Origin: Temnopleurus reevesii
Lineage: Eukaryota; Echinodermata; Echinoidea; Temnopleuroida; Temnopleuridae
Direction of reading: 5' to 3'
Assembly: GCA_036244855.1 (NCBI GenBank)
Contig: BQKZ01000977.1
Coordinates: forward strand, 40,379 to 104,378
DNA: 64,000 bases
In this document: piece after piece, positions 50,401 to 62,400 of the stretch
Layout of the letters: each line of letters opens with the position of its first letter
Numbering within the stretch: position 1 is the stretch's first letter
Program-made: the position numbers and the translations under genes
Notes under the pieces: generated by a model
The model's database searches: none
What the model saw: only the letters and a program-made list of their open reading frames with translations
What the model was told of the DNA's origin: nothing

Positions 50401-53400
50401 ATGGAGAAGTCACCACAGGTTTCACTTTGTCAGTGGTGGCAGTACTGCTGACACTTGTGGATGCTTCTTTGGTTTGACTTGTCCCACTGGACTCTGTGGG
50501 TGTGGAAGTATTGAGCTTGTTTGGAGTGCTTCCAACTGCATTGAAGACTTTCTTGCCAATGGGACTTGTGATTTGAGCTGCGGCTGCTTTCACATTCATA
50601 CCACCACCAAAGCTTCTAGTAGGAGACTTATCCCTGGAGTCCTTGTCTTTGGGTGATGTCAGAGTGTTACGCAACTGGGAGATCTTCCCAGCAGGTTCTC
50701 TTGTTTTCATTGCATTATCTACGGAGGCTAAGGTTGTTGGCCTGGACAAAGGATTACTCCTTGTTGTAGGTTCAGTCCTGTCAGGCTTAGGGGAGTCTGT
50801 AGTGTCTATTGATTTACTTGTGGTTTGTTGCTGCTTCTGCGTCTCCTGAGATGAATTGGACACCTTGCTAGGTTGCGGGGCAACAACAGCAACTGTTGGG
50901 GCACTTTTCCTCAGTTGTGATGAATTTGCAAACATAGCACTACTGCTGGGTATTTTAGTTCCTTTTTGAGATCCTGTGGAAGATGAAGCAGATGCTGCCT
51001 TTGAAGATAGTTTGTCAAGGCTCGATGAAGGACTTAGTGTCTTTGTGTCTTTACCAGCCCCTTTTGAAAAGTTTGTGGTACTGGGCTTGGGTTTTGAGGT
51101 TATGCTTGGTTTCTTAGTATCGGGAGCATTGCTCTTTGGACTTGGAACAGCAGGACTGGCAGAGCGTACCCTGCTCAAGGAAACAGTCACATTAATTTCT
51201 TCCGAAGATGATGATGATGATGATGCTTCAGACTTATCAGATTGAGGTGGACTCTTCTGGCCCTTTGCACCATATATTTTAGCTGATGCTTTTGGCTTGG
51301 CTACAGCTGGTTTGCGAACAGAGCCTGGAGTCTCTTTTCCTTTAGCATTACTATCAGTACTGCTCGCTATACTCTTTGCTGAGCTTCCCTTTGCATTACT
51401 GTTCAACTCGCTACCATTTGTAATTCCTCCATTAACTAAATCTGATGATTTCTAGGAAGACTTTCTGAGTGCTTCTAACTCTTCCCTAAGCTCTTTAGTC
51501 CTCATTTCCTCTCTCTGTAACCTTCCCAACAGCTGCTCCCGCTCAATGTCAAATTCAGAGAGCTTCTTTTCCATTTCTGCTTCCATTTTAACACATTTAT
51601 TTCTCTCTTCAGCCGTTAACTTTGAAGCATTCTGTGCCTCTGCTCTCATTGCTTGAGCTTGTGTCTCCCATTCCATAGCTCTCTGTTGAGTGTCCCCGAG
51701 TTGCTGTGCTAGTAATAAATGCTTGTCAAACATGAGCTTGATGAATTCAGCATGCTTCTTGCGTTCCTGTATCAATCGTCCCTGAGCTCGCTTACACTCC
51801 TTTTCTAACTTGCTCTGCTGGGCTTTCTCAAAGTCCACCTGAAATAAAGAAAATAAACCAATTAATACAAGACAAATCAAGATAAAAACAATTATTTCAT
51901 TTCTACAAAAAAAATATTGCATCATATCAAATAAATGAATGATGGTGAAAACAATATTTTGAAGACAACCAAGCCTTCTATAATGACAGACAAAAGTCTA
52001 CACAGAGAGCTTCCATGCTACTTAGAGGTGTGTTCTAAGCTTATATTTGGATATTTTTAATCAAAATCATTGTTCGTGTGATGCACTGATTACTACTTCA
52101 AATACAATAACACAAACCTCTAGCTTTCCACTGTCTATCAAGATTGACAAAGAGAAAGTATTAACATGAATTAATTAACATGCTGACACTGTATCAACAC
52201 AGAGTCAGCTATAGGGCATTTTGGGTACACAAAGTTATATTGACTGAGTACATGTATTAGAAAAGCCTCTGCAAACATAACTCATTCCTCCAGGCCTCTC
52301 TAAGTCTCCATCATCCACACTGAAAATATTCACACAATTACCATCAAGAATTCTCCCACTAATCCGCATCATTATGATTTCTACATTACTAGCAGTGTTA
52401 GCGAGAAAGAGAGAGAGAAAGGAGAGGAAAAGAGTGTTTTCTAAAGAGCGATTCCCCAGGCATGAGTCATAGTGCACCCGTCTCACCCCCACATGGGATG
52501 TATGTGTAGGCAGCTTAGAGGATTTCAGACATCTTCACACTCATGCAATACTCAATCTACTATGTACACGTACTCGTACTGTGCCCAGTTCAGGCATCAT
52601 CAGAAGGTCACTACTAATTCAATAAATTCTTCTTCAAGGTTTATGACCAATGTTATAACAATGATTAGTTCATAATTTGAGTAGTACATATACATGTACA
52701 TGTATACATGTTATTAATTGTGGATTAATAATTTGATCAAAATTCTTAAAATGTATACCGGTATACACGTAGATGATGTATCCATACAATATTGATTCAT
52801 GTTGAAGGGATACTAAAGTGCTAATATACTGTTTTTAATTCATACAATTTTAGATGATCAAAGATTTGGACTTGTCAGTCATCCCCATTATTAAAAAGGG
52901 CTACAACGACCATGCATATCTTTTTATACAGGAACCATCCACAGTATTTTTTTTTCTTTCTGAGAGAGCAATTTTCATTATGTTTCAGTGCCAAAATTTG
53001 TTGTTCCCTGTATTGCGATAGCTACACCTGATGATATTTACATGATTGCACTTCTGACTAATCGCAAGGCTATAAATATACACAATCATTTCCCATTAAA
53101 ATTCTTCTACAGCTTCAATTAAAATTCCTCTATTCTCTATGGACACTAACACACTATATTTACATATTCGTAGACCATGTCATATCTCAGTTCACAATAA
53201 GCCCACACGTGTAAACAAGTTATTTGTTGTGTCACTGTCTGCATTTGACATTGCTCAAATAACAGGCATGGAAAGAGCCTGCAGTGAAAATTACCTGAAT
53301 TAATCCCATTATTTGCAAACATATTCTAAAGCTCTAATTTGATATTAGAGATATTTTTGTATCCAACAATGGCACCTGTACTAGTATGAGTTCATTGCTT

Positions 53401-56400
53401 TCTGATAATCCACTTAGGGTAGTTTAGCAAGTCTTTAAGTGGTGAGCATTAATTCTTTTTAAGAGTATTCATAATTATATCTTTGTTTTATTTCCTTTGA
53501 CTGAACCTCCTCTTAGTCAAATAAAAAGGTTTATCGTTGAATAATCTATAAAACTTTCCTCTTTAGTGTATGATTTACTTTTTATCTTTTTTTTATCTGT
53601 CTGATTTTTCTGCTATTAATCAAAGCAATATTTTTCTGGCCCAGACCTAGCCTTTAAATGAGAAAACTCACATATTCCTCAATTAAAGATCCATCAGTTT
53701 TACTCAAATTTCTGAAAATTTGAGTATATAAGTATTAAAGTCCCTGCAGTAAAAATTCAACAAGAAAAGTTAATAGATCGAAAACCCAATTCACTGCAAG
53801 ACTTTTTAAGTCCGTTGTTGAAATAACCATGAAATCTCATAGGATCGATCTTTAGGGCCGAATAATAGCTCATATCATTACATGCTATTTAATGAAATAT
53901 CAGGAATATTATGCCAGCATGTACTGTAATAAAGCTTGATTTAATATGAATATTTATTTCAAGCTGTTCTGCAAACATCATGTCATCTTTGATACACTAT
54001 GAAGGTCTTTATTTACAGGAGTGTGACCATCAGGAACATAGAACAGTTCAGTTCAGTTCATTTTATTTCCACAAATCGATTAAAAACACAAGGTACATGT
54101 AACAAAACAATCAAAATACATTAAAAAAGTGAACAATAATAAAACAATCAATCAAAATGTGGTGGGGAATGACAAAGGCCAAAATGACCTATCTAGGCCT
54201 TTCCCCTTAGAAATGGACCTTTCTTGACACGACTCCTATTTAATACACTTTCAGATCTACAAATCCTCTAAAAACCTGATCTACCATTCTATTTCTTTCT
54301 TAGATTTTAGAAGTCCCACAATCAAGATCATTGACGATAAGAGCTGAATACAGCTAAATGTGCTTGTGTTCAGATGGACTGTCCATCATTCATAACAAAA
54401 GGCCATCCATGGTTCGAGGCAATAAGGGTAGGGAACTTTACAATAATTGACCCAATCCAGCCTCTCTTTCACTGGGGACAGAGTTCAGAACTTTTCCACT
54501 CAATTCAATCTAAATTATTCACAGAATTGAACACACAATTCACTCATGTTACACAAGGGTGAAATGGTGAATGGACAGAGAAAAAGAAAAAGTATAGGTG
54601 AACAATAATTGAAATAAAGGAAAGATAAGGCGAAAAAGGAAACAAATTTCGAGAATAGAGAAAGAAATATACATATGTATGCATCTACATTGAATATATT
54701 AATGGTTTCAAATATGCCTTACTTTCTTATTATGAAAAATCATTAGCAAAATAAAACTTCACATTTGAGGGTGGACAAAAACAAACTATGAAATAAAATA
54801 ACATAATTTGATAGTGTAGTGTACAATAGCATGCACTTTTCTATGACTGCATATCAATGTATGTAGAAATGAGAAAACTCATTTACCAAAGCAATGCAAT
54901 ATATTTTATGTCAAAAGAGAGATAGAAGGGGAAAGAGGAAGAGGGGGAGTGTGGAAAAAGAGTAGGGGGTATACAAAAAGGTATGCTTGGTGAAACAATT
55001 TGAGGGTGTAGATGTTTGTAGAATTGTTTTGTGTTAAATTATCGGTCAATTGACCGATATCATGCAGCCTCAATCATATGACATATTCGTGATATGTACT
55101 GTACATGTCTTCATTATCAGGTAGCCCACTAACCTTACCATCCAAACTTGCATGTAGTGATTGAACCATCAAAAAGGTCTCTAAACCTAAGCCTAAACAA
55201 GTCATTTCCGTTCCTTAATCCTAAAAATATTCACTTCCATTTCTTATTTCTCATTCTAACACTTTAACATGGTGCATACAATTTTGAAATAAAAAAGTGG
55301 GAATCAACTTCTTGACATTTTTGTTCGTTTTCTTATCACATTCACCAGTTTCATGTGGATTGTAATAGTATGAAATGGCTCTCAATTACAAAATTTCAGT
55401 TAATCTGTGTTTACAAGCATCTGAATTTTATTAACTATAATTATGAGATGTTTGGTAAACATTTTCCTCATTAATATCTGATAGGGAACGTATTACATTA
55501 TTTGTTCAGTACATTAAACTGTTTGTTCGTAGAACTTTCAATGGTAATTTTGCTCATGTCAGCTAATTTAAAGTAGGAAAATACTGTAAGAATTTTAAAG
55601 GGTTAAAGGAATTGTCATACATTATGATTTTGTTATAGATATAAGAAATTATAAAATCAAGCATGTTATTATATGCAGATTTATATATTAAAAAAGCAAT
55701 GCAAAAAAAAGAAGGAAGTTATAGATGCACTATCAAGATATGTATGAAAATATAATGAAATGCACCACCAACGCTGTATTAATGCAAAGTGTGTATATAT
55801 AGGTCATATCTTAATATTGGGTTTTTGGAGCGCTAAATCTTCAGTTCAGTTTCAGTTTATTTTATTTTCATTTCCAATCAAATAAAAATATAATGAAAAA
55901 AATCAATTACAAAGTTCCAAATAAATCAAGATACATAAATAAATTCATACATTAAAAGTCAACATGTGGTATAATAATAAGATCTAACAACAAAAGAAAT
56001 AATGATGGGACTGGAAATGAAGGGGTATACTAAAAGGCAGTGCTTGCAGAGTGTATACCCTTCAATCTTGATTCAAGTGAAGTCTAATATTTTCACATTT
56101 TTGTTGATGTACCCCATCAACAATTTTGGCACTATTTGGAATCTATGGGTTGAGAATGGTTTAAATGAAAATAATATTATACAATGCCTTTAATTCTTCA
56201 AAATTAATAGAGTAAATCATAATCACAATTTCCTTTAAAAGATTGTTAGAATACATTTTTAGCTAACTGTCCTCCAACAGATACAAATCAATGCACATAT
56301 TGAATGCCGGAGTTGGCAAAGTTGCTGACTCAAGGATTCTCACAATAGGAATTCAAAATCTTTCCACAATCACACATTGTAACTCTTGAACAGATAGTAT

Positions 56401-59400
56401 GACTTTGCTCACAATTGTGCACTATTTTCATTCCTGTTTACCCACTGAAAGCACACTACAGTGTGTCTCAATAAAAACGTAACACTTTTGAAATGGTTGG
56501 CAAATTGAGCATATATAGTTTTATGAAGAAATGTTAATATGTATAGAAAGCTGAAGGATCGACCTTTCTTATGAGATGAAAAATCGGAAAAAAGAATCAT
56601 GCTTCGATGAACAGTGTTCACTTAAGTTAGAGGTATGAAAATGTGCCTGCGCAGGATTCTTCCTTTCAATTTTGGACAAGTAAGCTACTTGTAGCTTAGC
56701 TTACAATAAGGTCGATATGAGATATTCAGGATCGATGAAACAACAGGTTATTTTAAATACCGTGAATACCATTCCCTTTTCTCTGATATTCATCAATCCC
56801 GAAACATCACCGCCCATTCCCCACCCACACACACAAACGCACACACAAANTTTTCATATTATTGGAAAGGTCAATCCTTCAGCTTTCTATACATATCAAC
56901 ATTTCTTCATAAAACCATATATGCTCAATTTGCCAACCATTTCAAAAGTGTTACGTTTTTATTGAGACACACTGTATATTGGGTTTATTCCAAATCAATG
57001 CCACTCTCAAATAATCTGACACCTGCAAGTCAGTATCCAGGGCTGCATTTCACCGAGTTATGACAGATTTTATGAATGACTGGTATCAATTCTTGTGCAA
57101 TTGTCACTCATCAAATTTTGGGTCATTAAGTGTGAGAAGTGATCCCAGTCTTTCTTCACATTGTTCTTCTATTCTTTCTGAACTTGTTGAAAACCGCTCT
57201 GATACAAGATATGTACGTTCTGTAACTTGATGGTAAATATGTTCTTTAGGTGAAGTTCTATGCTTCAAAATGTGCAACAAACTCAACCAACTTTTAGCCA
57301 TCAACACACTTGTACAGTACACAGTTCATATAAGACATAATATAGATTTAATATATCAAGTGCATGAGCAATAAGTTTCACAAGCTTTTACAAAGCTGGA
57401 TTGGTTCCAGCAAGGCAGTGAATATATAATCAAGAGCAGTATTAGCTATGTGGTTCAACTAGCGAAAATGAAATTGAAACAATAAAATATATGCTTAGCT
57501 ATAAGGTTTGACTTTTATAAAATCTGAATCGACCTAAACTTGACACAATTTTTCTCAATAACAATGTGCTCTGACCTGTTGCATGAGTCTCTCCCTCTCC
57601 TTTTCCAGCATATATGTGACATCATCTCCTTGGGCAGTGTCTTGAGCATGTCTCTTCTTCTCATCCTCCAGATCATTCACAGCCTGAAACATGAAGAGAA
57701 AATAAGATTTGACTATGATGCAACATTTTCATGTCATTTAGGGTCTTATACTTCTTGCAAGGGCCATTTGCAAATTGGAAACCAAACGAAAGGGTCAAAG
57801 ACCTTTATGGCAATGTCAACCCATGGAATTTTACAGATACATGCTTATAGATGTTGAGATCTCTCCCTATTTTAAATTTTTGTGAATAATGGCAATACTG
57901 ACTGAGATCATCTCCAGGCAGGTGCTGCATAATTGTTTAATCATAGAGGTTAAAAACATGTATTTTTGATGCATTTATTAGCAGAAAGCAAGAATACTAG
58001 TCCTTCCATTTTCCCATGTTGCACTTACTGCCATCTTAAATTCATAAAATCAATATTGAACAAGTCTACAAATTGAAAGGTCAGTGTTGAAGATGAACGT
58101 ACCCTGGTATGGCAAGCTTTGAGTGCCTGGACCTGAGATTTGAGTCTATCCTCTGCTTTACGATGGTGTTCTATGACAGCATGTAATGAGGCTACTACAT
58201 CCTTGGTATCTGCTCCTTTGGCTTTCTCCTCATCAGAGTCTCCCTTAGGTGATGCCTTCTCACTGTCTCGGACCAGGGCGGTGTAGGGGTTTGCTAGGGT
58301 GTACTGTCGATGATGATTCTTGGTGGGTTTCAGAAGCTTTGTGCGCTCATTCTGTCGGGAAAATCAAAAGAGATGGAAAGGTTTGAGAGTATAATATTCA
58401 TTTCCTCATAGAAAGCAATATAATATATATATATATATATAGATATATAATAATTTGTTTTTACATTACAAAATAAAGACAAATTATGATTTATTTTAAT
58501 TGGAAAATACTTCTTTTCATTGACATAAAGATATATCAAAATATTAAAGTATAATAATGCTTTCTATTTTGGATCATATCAGCTAAACATTTTCCCTCAA
58601 GCAATTTTCATTCTATTCTGCTGCAGACAAAACACTCCACAAATTATAACAATTTCTGAAGATGGCATACAAGCATTGCTGGACATGATATGCATTTGAT
58701 TCCTCATCTATAATAGCTTGGTTGAAATTGCTACCATGATAGCAGTGAATAAATAATGCACTTTCGGCATATCTGCTAGTGAAGAACTGAAATTGAACCC
58801 ATTGATGATATCTGTTGTGAAAGGCGTCAGGGTCTGGTCATTGTGTGCAACCATACGTCATCCTTGCTTCATTACATAGGCACCATGAGATTGAGATGGC
58901 TGATTGGTGATATGACTGGACTATTTATCTTCCTAATCACTGGAGCGACTCTGCTCTATGTCTGCTGATTAATCCTCCAATATCTCAAATCAATGTACAT
59001 CTTCACAAAGAAACACTATCAGGACAATGGGAGTGATCTGAGATGCTTACCCCTCCCCCCCCCCCCCCCAAAAAAAAATGAGAGAGGGACAGAGAGAGAG
59101 GAAGAAAGGGAGAAAGAAGCTAAAATTCAGATCATAAACAAGTAGGGCCAACTTTGTACTTTGACACCTATACATTTCTGAAGAGAAATGACATTTCTTT
59201 TTTAATGCAATATGCGTACATGTACATTGTTAAAAAGTGCACGGTTATTGAATACTTTATGATGCATGGTTCCTACAGGCTAAACGATGTATGTATACCG
59301 ATGATTCTCTATTAAATTTCAATCTATGGTGGCTTGGATACTGATTGATTAAATGACACTGAGTTGGAAGATTAGTACAGATACATGTATCTACATACAC

Positions 59401-62400
59401 ATGTATCTTTTGTACGTGTATACATAAAAACTTGTCTGGACAAAATTTGTGAGAATACTCAGTTTAAGAAAGTAATTCTTCATGAAGACATACTGTACTG
59501 AGTCGGCTATTGTTTGATATAATGGGTTGAACCAACAATTATTCACGGAGATGATATTGGGAGAAATTCTCTGCACACATTGGCATTACTCATGCCTGCT
59601 TGAATATGAGTCATACAGGTAATAAAGCAGTGTGAAGAAAATAACTGTTTTTATTTTAATAAATAATTCTTACATGTATAAGGGGTATTTCAGATGAACA
59701 AACATGAGGGCAAAAATTTTGTGTAGGTCATGATCAAGGAAAATTGATATGAGGTGAACAATATTTATCATTTAGGAGCATGACTAAAGATATTTGAATA
59801 TCCCTTTCCCGAAGGAATGTATAACTTTCACCCATTCACATCATTTAGATACATTACATGTGTGCCTACAGTTCTCTGTTTCAAAATAATTCCTAAAAAC
59901 ATGTTGTGAGATATGTACATGTCCTCAAAATATTAATTTGAATTCCCAAATAAAAATAAAAAGGATGAAATTGGATATTTTAGACCATCGTACACTATAC
60001 AGTATGTACTTGGCCTGAACTACAAATGTTCTTAAAATATTTCCTTCTATGCCCATATCATTAAAAGAATTTTAATTGAAATGTAAAGACAATGAAATCA
60101 TAATTGCCTAAACGTTTGTGTACATGAAGAATTAAAATAGATTGGCATATGAAAGAATATGCTGAAATAAATGTGAATGCCTTGCAACATGTCCTTTCAT
60201 CAGATTTCATTTTCATTTTTGTCAGCAGAATAATCAAAACATTCTACATACAGGACCTCTATATTAACTATATACCTGAACTTCTATACTGGAATACAAT
60301 AAGCACAATTTTGTTTTTCATTTTAAAGAGATGGAAATAGAAGCAAAATGAAATTGACTAGCATTCCGATCTATTGATCTTTGCATTCTACTACAGTCAG
60401 CATCGAAGTCAGCCACAGAGCTGTGCTTACAGTGTACAACAATGATGACTGTTTATATGCGTGACCCATGGGCATACCTAGAATGCCTCCACTACATGAC
60501 CTTTAAGTGCATAATATATTTAGTAAGGGAAATCTATGTGATCATCCATTCATGTTGTGTATGAATGGAGAAACTGACAGCAAAAGATTACCATCTTCTT
60601 TTAACAATCCTTTACCTTGGGGAGAGTTTAGGCCTACAATTTGTATATTCAAATACATTTCAAAAGTTACTGATAACTGGATTACAAACAATTTAATACA
60701 AATTTGATTTCCTTTATTTATTTCCATTTTGATGACAAGCAATATAAAAATAAATGTGAACAATTTTGAGTAAACATAAATTGAACAAAATTACAAAGGA
60801 AAATCGCATACAAAATATTAACAGGACAATTGTTTACAAACTAAGAGTTGATTTAAACGACCAAGCAATTAGAATTTCGAAATGGAGGGATGTGCAGAAA
60901 AAAGCAAAGCATGTAAGACGCACACCCCAGATTATTAATTCCAATTTTTAAAATAATCATTAAGCATTTTCCCTGATACAGAGAAACCTAATTATCATGC
61001 ATAATTAAATTGCAAACCATAACAACATTTTCTCAATTAACCTCGCTTTACGCATAGTGGACCCTGCCCATAACAGGAACTTCCCCAATTGACCCCCTAT
61101 CATCCTCTTCATTTATTTCTACAGAATAATGACTGTAAAATAATAAAAGGGATAAACGAGGGTCCTTCGACAATATCCACTCCTAATATCCGTATAGTCC
61201 ATGATAATTGGTCCCATAGTTTCAATGAAGACCATGACCAAATGAAAAGCTATTAGCATCATGCATGAGAGTTTTCTCTCTGTCTTCCTGAAATGACTAC
61301 AGTTGTCTGCAAAATTAAGCCCATTCTATAGTGAATGTGAAAATATCTGTGTTTGCCATTTACAATCTCATTTAGTTTTCTACTAGAAATTAAATAAACC
61401 CTTCAACTTTACAGAAGGAATGACCATTGTATAAAAAGATTTATCTAGTGTGCAACATAAAATACACATGACAAAGGGTGATCAGCCCCCTAAACCTTAG
61501 AAATTTAAGTATCCCCTTCTCCACCTCCCCCTCCTCCATCTCACCGTCCACCTCCCCCNNNNNNNNNNNNNNNNNNNNNNNNNNNNNNNNNNNNNNNNNN
61601 NNNNNNNNNNNNNNNNNNNNNNNNNNNNNNNNNNNNNNNNNNNNNNNNNNNNNNNNNNNNNNNNNNNNNNNNNNNNNNNNNNNNNNGTGTACGGAAATGT
61701 CGTTCATCAAGCAATTTTCCTTATCAGCATTTTCTGTCACTTTCTCTCAAAGCCCTTAAACTTTTGCACACACACTGCAATTTAATTTCTCATTCCCAAA
61801 CTTACATGGGGTACATCAAGCAAAAATGAAAAACTTGCGATTCTAAGGAAGTCAGGTCTTAAAAAGTTTCCAAAATTTCTTTGCATGCCGCTCTTCCCTC
61901 ATTCATTCACCTTATTAATAGCGTTATCAGCATCATGCAAAAATTGTGATAATGATGAACAATTTCCTATCAGTGCTGAAAAATACAGCGCATGATCAAT
62001 TGAAATTTGGAATAACGTACACCATGTTGCTATGTTTGGGTGAAATTATCATCACATCAACAAGAAATATCATTCAATAAACAGGGCGCTACAAAGCCAC
62101 TTGCCCGATGGGCAAGTAAAGGTTTTAAGTCCAAGAAGGTGAATCAAGGACTGTCTGTGAAGTCTTTGTGAGAATCCAGTAGCAAGATCTATAACTTGAT
62201 CAACTACACTGACAGCTCAGCCAAATGTATGTGTGTGCAGCTGCTTTTTGCTTGCTTTTATGTTCTGAGCCCCGTAACATACTTAGGTTTGCGATTAATT
62301 GCTAATCTGATAGCGATTGATATCGCAAGTCTATGGCAAATCATGTACTAAAGTTTGCAATCGATCGCAAAATCAAATAGCGATTAATCGCAAACCTTTA

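Noticed and set aside
54404..54420. GGTTCGAGGC resembling a tRNA B box
   Set aside because: No A box at the right distance and no cloverleaf pairing.
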